A stretch of DNA of 64,000 bases, from NCBI GenBank assembly GCA_013368325.1, contig JAACJK010000009.1, forward strand, positions 124,001-188,000, given 5' to 3'. The stretch comes from Ephemerocybe angulata. Its lineage: Eukaryota; Basidiomycota; Agaricomycetes; Agaricales; Psathyrellaceae. Both the position numbers and the translations under genes were made by a program. Positions 54,052 through 64,000 of this stretch are shown piece by piece. The notes under the pieces are model-generated. The model was not told where the DNA came from, made no database searches, and was given only the letters and a program-made list of their open reading frames with translations. Each line of letters opens with the position of its first letter. Position 1 is the first letter of the stretch.

Positions 54052-55013
54052 TCAGAAACTGATTCGCTTTCTGACAAGACTGAAACTCACGACGCCTCCA
54101 ATATACTCGATGTCTCCAACCCCATTTCCGAACGCGCGAATGTTTGAATTGAGCGTTAAAGTGTCCGAGCCTCCGCAAGTACTCCAAACGTGTAAAGGAT
54201 CGTAAGTGTTGACGACAGTTTGAACTCCTGTTTTGATTGTAGGGGGAGGACTTAGTACTACGATGACCTCTAGATGTTTAATACGACTTACCTGTGGTGG
54301 TGACAGTGGTTACACCACTGGCCTTGCTTGGCTCGTCACTGGCGACTGACATGGATGGCATGGTAAGTGGGTTTTCTCTGACTGCTAACGTATTCTCACA
54401 GTAGTACACATTTGTTACTTCGTGCTCATTACCTCGAGGAGTGGTGGCGTTGATAGGCTTAATAAACGAGAGTGAAGTCAGCGCCGGAAGGGAGGCACAA
54501 AGTTAAGGCGACGCACATTCCTTGTCTCAATGAACTTGAACTTCCAATTGTCTGGGATGCTGGCGTATCAAGTGATGGTCAGGTATGGTATAGGAAGACA
54601 AAAATTGGAGGACTGAGTAGCCTACTTACTTCACATCTACGTCAATCTTGCAATTAGCGCTAGTCGATGCGCGAGGTACGGTGGGCCCGGCTAGAGCTTT
54701 CCAGGACGAAGGTCCCGCATAAAAGACTGTGGATGCTGGATGCCGAGGAAGCCAATATAATACCAATCGTTATTAATTCAAAGGCTGGGACGGATGTAAA
54801 AAGCACTCACGTGTTACGATAATATTTGTTGCGGGGCTTTGTGGGCATCCACTTCCAGAGATAGTTTGTGAATTTCTGTAGACAAACCTCCAGTGAGTGG
54901 GCTTGTTCACTTGGCTGGCTGGAGTGTGATGCAACAACGTACACAGTCAAGCTCTGTGCCGCTGCGTAGGCTGATGCGCCGAGGAATGTAGCAAGCACGA
55001 CGAAGGTTTTCAT
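54052..55013 (-). CDS. Secreted DUF4360-like protein
   Basis: Exon 1 starts at 55013 with a clear signal peptide (MKTFVVLATFLGASAYAAAQ). Later exons, from splice phase, end at 54811, then 54630-54726, 54517-54559, 54433-54457, 54292-54384 and 54052-54227. The mature part contains ISGSGCPQSP, LFYAGPSSWKALAGP, SANCKIDVDVNIPDNWKFKF and WSTCGGSDTLTLNSNIRAF. These match in order the DUF4360 pattern of G-S-G-C-P, a F-x-x-F/GP segment, N-C-x-(I/L)-x-(V/L) with a P-x-x-W-x-F, and C-G-G-S. DUF4360 proteins are small secreted fungal proteins of unknown function with conserved disulphide cysteines. The join between exons 1 and 2 is uncertain: the best acceptor gives a 43 bp intron. The exon 4-5 and 5-6 junctions are clean. 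Confidence 0.65.
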
Positions 55014-56128
55014 GGCAAGGGCAGAAAGGTACGTAATCGTACTGGTGCTTGGAAATGGTAGCTTCGCGAGTGAACAGGTAGTAATTTCCCGCTCTGTGGC
55101 CTTCTCCACTGACTTTTTTCAAGCGCCTTTATATATGATATCAGCTATAAAATTTCCGTGTCGGCACATATATCAGAGTCAGGAGTGCCAGCATATGATC
55201 ATAACCTTCAGGGCTTGGAGATGTGGTTCCTAGATGAATACCTGATACCGCGGAGCGTTTTTCGCTGCGCTTGTAAAGTGAGATGCCTACCATGTCCAAG
55301 AAAGCGGGCACATCATGCCGGGTTTGAGTGAGTGCTGAGACCTCAGACTACCGTGTACCAAATCATTCAGTGCTTTACTCGAGATCTTCATGTGTTAAAG
55401 CGCATTTCCCCTTGCAAGAGTACCACCACTTTACTACCGCTTTCTTGCAACAGATATGCAGGATTGCAGCTCCCCGTATGCGTATGTGAAAATGTCACCG
55501 TGGTAAGGGAATCGGAGAGATAGGCCATGTTTGCAAAACACGTTGACGAGGATTTCTAGGCAGCGTTGACTTCTTTGCTTACATTGGTGCCAGAGGCAAC
55601 ATATTAAAGAAGCTATAGCCTGCCAGTTCCGCCACTGAGGCCTTAGCGCTGAATTAGCCGCCCAACAATGGAAATGACGTCGGAGCTCGATGGCCTTCGT
55701 CATTCGCTACATATGAACTTCACAACCTTAGGAATCTTAAAATTTGAATTTGAATGGACAGTTTATTACTTTGTTGTACTCCTGTTTCTCCTCCTCCCCA
55801 CAATTCCCTCCTCCTCTTCACCTCCAGTCTGACCAAGGTGTGTATTGAAGGCATCCAGGCCGTGTGATACGGCTGCAATCTCTGGGTGTTTCGAGCGACT
55901 GATAAGTAATGCCTTGTCCCTCTTATTCTGGTGTACCCAGATGGAGGATGAGTCCTTACAAGATTATCGTGCTCGAGGAGGAGAACTGTCAGGAATCAGT
56001 TCGCGAGAGCCCTTATCTTATCTGGGCTTTACAAACCCCGATCAAAGTTACCTGGGCTGGCAAACGTCTCCGTCACGGTATCTTGACAACAGCTTGACAA
56101 CATACCACCACCCAGACTGCAAGCAACG
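55014..56128. other. 1.1 kb divergent spacer
   Basis: It lies between the secreted-protein gene (-) and the F-box/LRR gene (+). Frames at 55434-55703 (-) and 55845-56198 (+) show no motif. Promoter elements for both genes are expected. No TATA box is convincing. Confidence 0.4.
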
Positions 56129-57911
56129 ATGCCCGACGTTCAGGAAAACGAATCTCCTCAACATATTGGCCCTCTTGAACTCACCTCAGGAAATCTAGGT
56201 CAGTTCGCCACCAGGATTCCATGATCATGCGACGTTAGCTGAACATTGCCTCACCAGATTCCCCTACCCTGTTACATTCTGTTGAGGCGCTGAAGAATGA
56301 GGATATTCTTACACTCGTCCTCCTCGAACTCAAGCGCCTTTTGGAACAGGATGCTCTCCCTCCCGCTTCCCTATCACGATGGGAAAGCGTATTTGCTTCA
56401 CTTCTCCGCATCAGCGGGCCCTTCTTCCGCTCGGGAATAGATATTCTCTGGAACGAAATGAAAAGTCTAGTTCCAGCATTCAAACTCCTTCCTTGGTATA
56501 ATGGCAAGGAATATCGCGGGGTCGAGGTATGACAGCACTTCCCGCTCTTCCAAATAATATATCTAAATGATTGAGACAGACCTACAAGTACACTGGTGCT
56601 CGGGAGTGGGACCGATTCTCTCTATATGCTTCTCGAATCAAGCGCCTACGCCTCTTCTCGTTCGACGAAAACATCATTCCCGACAGCTTGATCCTCCAGC
56701 TTCTCAATTTACACGGCCGCCCAGAACCCCTATTCCCAGCTCTCCAATTCATAAGGATCTCCCACAATGCTTGGCATGCTCAAAGCCAAGTCTTCTTTCT
56801 CGCCTTTGGGAAAGCCCTGGATTGTCTTGAGGTTAGCGTTGTTGGACAACCAAACCAATCAACCCTCCTTGCTTTCCTTCCCACCATTCCTTTGCGAGCC
56901 TCGAACCTAACGGATATCAAATACTGGGGCCCGGGCGGCACAGAACTCCTTTACCACATCGCCTGCATCTCTACTCTCACCCACTTGGAGCTCCATCTGA
57001 AAAAGAACGTGAGGGAGGACGATATGTTGCTTCTGCGCCGCCTGGAAAAGCTGCGAACCTTCGTTCTCAATCTAAGGCCGCCCAACACTGTAACCCCAAT
57101 GTTCACCAGAACCACGCAGCCAGCGAACCTTTTCCCGGAGGGCCTAGAGGTGCTAAACATTGCTGCTTCCGGAGCAGCTCATCGTCAAATTTGCAACGGG
57201 ATCATCCTCTCTCCTCAGCTGCTGGACCTCCGTCTAGTATTCGCTGACCCTATCTTTACTCACGACGCCCAAACTGTCCTCGTGACAGCCGTGAAGGCTA
57301 GCCCTTTCCTTCAAATCCTTTCTATTGAGCACTCTGGAGAAGACACCGACACATTCCACCTACCAACCTTCCTTCGAAATCCTGTTGCAAGCGAAGCGCT
57401 TTCCTCTGCGAGCCGCTTGACCAAAGCTTCCTTCACGCATCTCCCAGTCTGGCTTGCACAATCACTGCTTCCTAGCGTGCAGCAGGCCATTCCTCACTGG
57501 AAACATCTCACTACCCTCCGCTTTCAACTCAAATTCTCATTACCTCACGGCCCACCTCAGATTAACCCAGATTCACGATTCCCGGATATGAGGTTCCTTG
57601 CCACAATCCAACAGGCCTGCCCGGATCTCGAGGTCCTCGAGTTCCACTTCGACGACGCTCTCGAGGGTGTTCCCCTCCATGACGAATTGAAGGAGTTCCC
57701 GCCCCTTTCACACCCTCTGAGAACTCTGGAAATTAATACCTTTGAGAAGCTCTATTCAACCGTTGATCTTGATCGAAAGGTTCAAATAGCAGTGTACCTT
57801 TTTGTCTTGTTTCCTGGACTAGAGACGGTCGATGGTACTGCAGACGCTTTTTGGAAGGACGTAGACACTTTACTTGCCTCTTACCAAAGCTTGCACGATC
57901 TTCAGATGTAA
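56129..57911 (+). CDS. F-box/LRR-like protein of a second family
   Basis: Three exons (56129-56198, 56258-56526, 56580-57911) with phases 1 and 0 give 556 residues starting MPDVQENESPQ. The segment LLELKRLLEQDALPPASLSR and FRSGIDILWNEMKSLVPAFK has the basidiomycete F-box-like layout with the usual I-L-W-x-x-M core. About 430 leucine-rich residues follow (SLYASRIKRLRLF, LTHLELHLKKN, LRTLEINTF), likely an LRR solenoid. The translation shows no visible relationship to the three module F-box-like genes, so this is a separate lineage. Candidate role: SCF ubiquitin ligase adaptor; substrates unknown. The frame from 56571 alone misses the N-terminal 113 residues. Confidence 0.78.
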
Positions 57912-58124
57912 TCAACAATTTCTAATCCAATCCTCTAAGATCACCAAAGTAAGTATGCACAGCAGCACCCCTGTAGGCTGCACTCGCATTGACATCAGAT
58001 GGGCTGTGTACATATCAGCAACCAGGCGGCAGACGCCGGCGGTGCATAAGGCCCGCATGCCACGATTTTGAATCCTTGTCCGGTACCACCACTACCCATA
58101 ACTGCAGGACAGTACACAGTCAAC

Positions 58125-59836
58125 ATGCCTATCCGCCCGCCTCCTCTCAAGCTCAAATGTGCGTCCAGTCCACCGGGTCCGTCACGATGGAGTTACTAAC
58201 GACAGTATACAGACGACAACTTCAACCCGTTGCGTGCGTGCACTTTCATGAGCGCCCATAGAGCTCTGAGATACTAAGAGTCATCGTCGATGCAGCTCCT
58301 CCTTCGGCTCGCAAACCCAAAGTCAAGGAAACTTTCTTCCAGAAACTGTACAAGGCAAATTGGCGGAATATTGTCGTCGGAGGTATGCGTGGCCTTGGTT
58401 TCCCTGAACTGCCTTGTCAACTCACTTCCGCCCGTTAGTTGCCGCTCTCAACGCTATCCGGTTTGCATTTGCGTGAGTTCTTACCTTCTTGAACTCTATA
58501 CCAGCTTCTAACATGCTGTTCTAGTACCGTATGTTCAGATACTATCGTTGGAATCCGTTTGTTATCTAACTAGCCCCTGTCTAGTACAATGCATTCCATG
58601 ATGCGTGTGTTGACGATTTTGGTATGCGATTCATCTTCATCATGCTCTTTACTGTCTCTGACCGACGACTAGAACATCAACCCCGGCTGGTGACTGTTTC
58701 CATCGCGCTGTGCGTGATGTACGCTTTTTCTTGTGTGATCGAAATATTCGGTGTCATCGGTATCGCAATGGTGCGTCCAGGTCGTTCGTTCAATAGCTAA
58801 TATCAAGTACCCTAACCCTCTTCCATCTTCAGCGACGCATGGCGCTTGTTCGAGCATACGTCTTCTTCGAATTTGCGTCTGCTCTCCTGGTGACCGTCGC
58901 CGGCGTTCTTAGTGCTGCTTCCTTCTTCCTGAACGCAGTATGTCCTGCCAGTGGTCAATTGCTTCTCGTGCTCACGAATACTATAGGAGGATTTGATGTA
59001 CGAGTGTGTTGCTCTGGCTCTCACTGGCCAGTCATTCGCCAAGTCTCAATTCGTGAGTTCACGAGTTCGTACACCCATCCATCGTCTAACAGCCCTGCAG
59101 CGAAGCCGACCGTGGCCATCCATGCACCCCCTTGGTCTTCGCCAAGCACAGACCCGTATGTTGTCTCTTTACTTTCGACCCCCCATGACCTAATCTCCCA
59201 CCAGAATGCATTGCAGCATGGACACAAGAGTCCTGGACCCAAGTGATCAACGTATTCCTCTTCGGCTTCGTGCCCGCGTTGATCTGCTACATGATCGTCT
59301 TCACCTACTACCGCCAAACGACGGACGCCTCCCACCCCGCGTACCTCGTCCCGCGCCTCCGCATCAACTCCCAGCGCGAAAGCAACACTCGCCCTATGGA
59401 GCAGGTATCCCGCAACGGGGGTTACACACGGGTGCCCAACGCCGATGACCCCTACGCCGGTACCCCGCGCGGCGAGACGAACAACAACCGTGGCGTCGGG
59501 CGCTCAGCCAGGCTTCGCGCCGCGCGGAAGAGCGCTTCCAAGTCCACGATCGCTGCCACCTCCACCGTCACCGCCGCCACGAGCCGCAGCCTCAAGCGTT
59601 CGCACCGCCCGCCGGCACTCGTGGAACTCGAAGGTCCCATCTTCACCCCGCAAAGGAACACGCTGCTCCAGAGCGCGTCGTCGCCCTTGAGCTTTTTGTT
59701 CAGCCCAGGGCCGCCGTCGTTTGGTGTAAGCTTGGTGGGTCCGAGTCGGTTGGGGATTGGCGCGTATGGACCCTCGATTAATTTGAGCTGCTCTGGTGGA
59801 TCGCTCCCATCTGCCAAGTACGCCAAGTTCGTGTAA
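58125..59836 (+). CDS. Multi-pass membrane protein, 11 exons
   Basis: Exons 58125-58158, 58213-58233, 58281-58382, 58439-58472, 58525-58528, 58585-58621, 58673-58770, 58833-58937, 58987-59052, 59101-59155 and 59205-59836 keep phase and give 395 residues. Transmembrane segments are NIVVGVAALNAIRFAFA, VTVSIALCVMYAFSCVI with IFGVIGIAM, a third in YVFFEFASALLVTVAGVLSA and a fourth, VINVFLFGFVPALICYMIVF. A conserved-looking MYECVALALTGQSFAKSQF lies between the third and fourth. The C-terminal ~170 residues are hydrophilic, Ser/Thr/Arg-rich and cytosolic. I do not know the function; small-molecule transport or tetraspan scaffolding are possibilities only. Exon 5 is just TACC, 4 nt, between canonical AG and GT signals, and is required to keep frame between FAFA and YNAFHD. 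Confidence 0.72.
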
Positions 59837-60369
59837 ACGGATTTGCTTGTTCGATTAATCTGTGGTGGTACCCTGGACTTGATTTGGACATTGAACAATC
59901 GTTGTAGAGTAGTACCTGTGACTGTGTCGTGATGATATACTCTTTGATACCGTATTCCTGTGCTCCAGTGTGCGAGTTGTCAATCCGGGAACGTCATACG
60001 AATTGAAGTTGTATAAGGATCGCCTGGCGAAAGTGGGTGGGCATTCAAGCGTAGTGATACTGAGTGAGACGAGGCGGAGAGTCGAGAACATCGGAAGTCA
60101 TGGACATAATGGATAATCATAGGTGTGAAATCGACCGGGATGGAAGGATTTTAAGAGTGAAATTTTGAAAGTTGGGTATATGGGAAGTTGACCAAACGGT
60201 ATAGAAGCGTATCGACATCGAGGATTTAAGAGACCTCGGTGAAACAAGCAGACAACACTAGGTACGTTTTGAAGCAGCCCTTTAAGTCAACGACTTGTGA
60301 GACAACTTGCTGAACGTGGAGCACCGGGGTGAACGTTGAACTGCGCAACACGGCAGTGGGGAGTGGAGC
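59837..60369. other. Convergent 3' spacer
   Basis: It lies between the end of the membrane-protein gene (+) and the end of the second NLR (-). Nothing coding is supportable. It is AT-richer than its flanks and should hold both terminators. Confidence 0.45.
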
Positions 60370-63300
60370 CTAGCAGTCTTCAGCCATAAGGGCACTCTCT
60401 GAGCTATACCGCTCCTCAGCCATTTCAAAAAACCCTGCTAGTGGTGAGTCTGAGTCGTGGTAGAAAGGAGCAGGCATGGGATAAATAGGCCATGGTCTTC
60501 CATCGCCCTCTGGAGCAACATTTCTGCACCTGATGGATTGTTAGCAAGGAAATGCAAAAAAAACTGAAGAGAGACTCACTCGCGCCATTCCTCCCCGTGG
60601 TAGACGGCGTCCAAAAGCTCTACTTTGGTGGTCGAGATATTTGTGATCATGTGGACAAGCGCCGGGTGGAAAAAGAGACCATCACGGAAGTTGGAGGGAA
60701 CCCAGAGGAGAAGGTCGCCTGTGCGATTGCGTATCCAACCGTCATCATCAAGAGTGAGTGCACCAGTAGGATAGTCATCGAGGAAAGAATATTCTGACAA
60801 CGTCTGTAAGCATCTTTGGTCCACAATATATAAAAAAGCGTTGGATCTCTCACTTTTAGGATCCAGCTCAGCGCCAGGTACCAAGTGGTGCGCCGAGAGT
60901 AAAGGGGATGTCTTCCACAGTCGAATGCTGTTGTCGCATGCGCCAGACACAATGTGCTCCCCATCTGGAGCGAATGCCACGGAGGTCACAAAATCTACGT
61001 GTCCCTTTAAAAAGCAGATGGAAGCCCCGCTTCGCGAACTCCATAACCCGACCGTCTTGTCCCAGGACCCCGAGACAATGATTTCACCGTCCGGCGAGAA
61101 GGCTACGAAGGTGACGCGATCAGTGTGTCCTTCCATCGGTGGCAAGACTGGGGCGCCCGTCTGCGCATCCCATAGTCGGATACTTTTATCATTTGCACCA
61201 GAGACGATGAGCTTGCCGCAGGGAGAGAACGCGATGGAGTTGATCTGCTCTCTATGTCCCACAAAACGTTGTTGAAACTCTTCACGGTTTGAGATGTTCC
61301 AGAGCGCAATGGCATTTCCGGACGGCGCACTACAAGCAATGCTGCGCCCATCCGCGGAAAACGATAGAGAAGGAACCCGCTCCTCATAGCATATCGGCTC
61401 ATTTACCTGATCAGCTGTCTGGGCGTCCCAGATATGGACCATCCCATCCTCTGAGCTCGAGGCAACGTATCGGCAGTCGGGAGAGGATGCAACTGACCAT
61501 ATAGTGTCGGTATGGCCGGAGAATTTCTGGATCAAGGATGGCGCCCCTTTCAAATCCCATAGTCGGACCAATAAATCGTCCGAGGCTGATAGGAGAAGAC
61601 CGTCTGAAGTGAACGCCAGGGATCGAACGTTACTCTCGACGTCGATGGGGTTGGCGATTGGCGATCCCGTGTGGGTATCCCAAAAGCGTATGGTCCCATC
61701 TCGTGAGCTTGACGCGATGGTGCGACCGTCTGGGGAAAACAAGACTGAATTGACAGAGCTTGTGTGTGAGCATGAGGCTTCCGCAGCCCTCCTTGGGATA
61801 TGGACCTCCCACATCTGGAAGCTGAAAAATTGGGAATGCCCCGAGACGATGTGTCTGCCGTCAGGTGAATATACCAGGTGGACAATGGTTAATCTGCAGC
61901 CTCGTATGGGTTCGGCGACCTGCAACCCTGTTTCAGCATCCCAGATGCGAATGGTCAAATCGTCTGAGCCTGACGCGATGTACTGGCCGTTAGGTGAGAA
62001 GGCGATGGAACGAACGATGTCATGATGTCCTTCCATCGGTTGGAACACAAGATCACCAGTCTCGACATCCCACATCCTGATGGTTTGGTCCGCTGAACAC
62101 GATGCAAGACGCTTGCCGTCGGGTGAGAATATGACGCGCCAGACGTAGCCAGAATGTCCTGTTAGCGGTTCTAACGCGAGGAGGCCGGTTTGGGCATTCC
62201 AAACCCGGGCGGTGCCGTCGAATGAACCAGAAGCGATGAGCCTGCTGTCTGGCGAGAATGCCACTGACGAAACGCCTTCCGTGTGACCCTCCATTGGATT
62301 CAAGACCAGGTCGCCCGTTCGACAATCCCACACCCGGACGATGTTGTCGTCTGAACCTGAGACGAGATATCCTCCCGTCGGGGAAAACGCTAGGGCGCGG
62401 ATAAAGTCTGTGTGAACCAGTGGCTTGGTCACCAACTCGCCGGTCTGGACGTCCAGCATAAAAATTGGGTAGTCGTCCCATACACCTATCGCGACAACTT
62501 TGAAGTCAGGCGAAAATTCCGCACGACACAGTCTCCCGGGGCCTAAGATTCCAGTGACAATGCGGGAGGAAAGACGATCCCCTGTCTGAGCATTCGAGAC
62601 AAGGATGGTACCGTCGACAAGAACAGACCTGATGTACTTGCCGCCGTCCGTGAATGAAAAGTGCAGGAGGTCGGAGTCGCCGCAATGGAAGGTAACGATT
62701 TCTCCCCCTTTTCTAGGTCTGCGATGCACAGTCGGGACCGAGGGAAATTTTTGGAACGATATTGATGATGATACCCCAGTTGCGGCAAAGAACGGCAGCG
62801 CCGACAGGTATAGATGCGGGACACTGTGGCTGATCGGTGTCCAAAAGTTTCGCAAGAAGTTCCCAACGTCGTCCATCAGTTGCTGAAGGTCCTTTGGAAT
62901 TGCTGTCTACTCGGAGCTGGGTGTCAGCAGCCCTGGTGGTGTCCAAGTTTCTGAGTGAAGAACTCACCTGAGATATTTTCTGAAGTAAAGCAAGTGTAAG
63001 CCCTATGACATCTGCCACCCTTCTAACGACACTCAGCCCCTCCAACCAGTATAGCAGATTCTCTCCTTTGAGAAAGTCCGACAGCTTCCGTTGCAATGGT
63101 CCTAGAACCTGTGTCATCGATACGTGCCATAGCCACGTTCCACAAGCATAATCCAATTCTGAGGCAAGTCTCAGCGGTTCAGGCTGGTCGTAGTTGCTGC
63201 GATACGATGTTTGCGCTCCTGAGATCCCGAAGCAAAGCATAGATTCCATAAGAGCAAGGCAGGCGCTGGCAATTTCCGAATGGGCGATGTGGATTTCAAT

Positions 63301-64000
63301 TGACCAGCGCTCGCCAAGTCGCTTCTTCGAGGTAAGGTGGTCAACGAACGATGCGTGATAGATTGAGATTATAGCCTGGTCATCGTTGCCATTGGGAGCC
63401 TGGACAACAGAATGCAACGATTTGAAAGCTTCTCGAATGGCTCCAGTATCTGTGCCAATCAGCTGGGCGTAGTCGTACACTGACAAAGGGAATGCGGCGG
63501 AGACAAGAAGGGACAAACAAGAGTGAACCAAGACGGCTTCATCTTCATCGAGATCATCGTACGCCTGCGACAAGATGTGGTCGTAGAGAAGGTCAATGCC
63601 TTGAAGCTTCAGGTCGGATGAGCGCTGGGCGAATTCCTGGAACCGCTTCAAGCAATTTCCGGTGGAAGTGTGTATGTATTTGTAGGCTGTGAATGCGACG
63701 ATGAATAGGGGTCCACAGAATTCGGCGATGATGCCGATCTCAGGAGGAGGCCAGGATGTCCGGTAATGGTCGTAGATCGCGTTGATACCTTTGAGTCTCG
63801 TTGCAAGGAAGAGAGTGATGTCGGCCTGTACAATGTGCCATTCGATATCGTGAAGGCGGAAGTGTTGGTGGTGGGATGAGAATTGAAAAGCCTCTCTGAG
63901 GTGGCCCTCGGGTCGACTAGTGAGGAACACTTTGAGTGGTATATGTGGCTCTTGTCGCAGAACCGCGTCGAGAAAGAGTCTAGTGGCATCCTTATCCTCG
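60370..64000 (-). CDS. NLR-like NACHT-WD40 protein, 5' end cut by window
   Basis: The gene runs off the right edge, so the N-terminal domain and Walker A motif are not visible. The first visible part is the NACHT region after Walker B (LRQEPHIPLKVFLTSRPEGH), then a winged-helix/superhelical part with HASFVDHLTSKKRLGERW and FGISGAQTSYRS. A GTGAGT intron joins it to a long exon (60576-62876 and upstream) with about 14 WD40 blades such as GHTEGVSSVAFSPDSRLIAS. A last short exon encodes the conserved tail CRNVAPEGDGRPWP and ends at 60370. It parallels the NLR at 8482-13671 over every visible segment, including the post-WD40 tail. Blade spacing is regular, with several near-identical repeats (FSPDG.HIVSG), as expected for WD40 repertoires under diversifying selection. 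A non-self recognition or cell-death role is inferred from the family. Confidence 0.85.

Noticed and set aside
1..64000. tRNA, rRNA, CRISPR or bacterial-type operons
   Set aside because: No cloverleaf with paired A/B boxes, no rRNA words and no regular spacer-repeat arrays were found by eye.

Overview
The window is nuclear DNA of a filamentous basidiomycete, most likely an Agaricomycete. Genes are dense on both strands and cut by many 41-80 bp GT-AG introns. Housekeeping genes (RPL34, GPI11, PBDC1/CHP1, TOF1/Timeless) sit beside families typical of mushroom-forming fungi: NACHT-WD40 NLR-like proteins, F-box-like proteins and a DUF4360-like secreted protein. No bacterial-type operon, tRNA, rRNA or CRISPR was seen. 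The species cannot be named from this sequence.

Layout. 0.3-3.5 kb: an F-box-like gene (-) and a rearranged relic of an unknown gene here called 'B'. 3.9-7.8 kb: RPL34 (-) and GPI11/PIG-F (+). 8.5-13.7 kb: complete NLR with helical N-terminus, NACHT and about 13 WD40 blades (-). 14.4-20.0 kb: F-box-like gene, gene B and a dead PHO13-type phosphatase, all (-). 22.1-24.2 kb: MARVEL-like four-TM protein (+). 24.7-26.7 kb: PBDC1/CHP1 (-). 27.5-29.2 kb: SANT/Myb protein (-), head-to-head with TOF1/Timeless at 29.7-35.7 kb (+). 35.7-40.8 kb: gene-poor, with a 1.25 kb inverted-repeat element. 40.8-41.8 kb: bZIP factor (+). 42.9-46.3 kb: transaldolase-fold protein lacking the catalytic lysine (+). 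48.5-53.8 kb: intact PHO13-type phosphatase, broken gene B and F-box-like gene (+). 54.1-55.0 kb: secreted DUF4360-like protein (-). 56.1-57.9 kb: a different F-box/LRR-like gene (+). 58.1-59.8 kb: multi-pass membrane protein (+). 60.4-64.0 kb: second NLR (-), cut by the window edge.

The main structural result is a segmental duplication. The block [PHO13-type phosphatase - gene B - F-box-like] occurs at 14.4-20.0 kb (-) and again, inverted, at 48.5-53.8 kb (+). A third, older and rearranged [B - F-box] copy lies at 0.3-3.5 kb (-). The two full copies have decayed reciprocally: the phosphatase is dead in the first and intact in the second, while gene B is open in the first and frameshifted in the second. 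Both copies keep an F-box-like gene, but one has turned an intron into coding sequence. NLR paralogues lie at both sides, so conserved single-copy genes are embedded in a turnover region of NLR and F-box families.

Other points of note are a transaldolase-like pseudoenzyme with a long C-terminal tail, 4-15 nt micro-exons in two genes, two ACGCGT boxes in the SANT/TOF1 divergent promoter, and a non-autonomous transposon-like element with a 9 bp target duplication. All exon calls were made by eye from splice signals, reading phase and paralogue comparison; no search was run.
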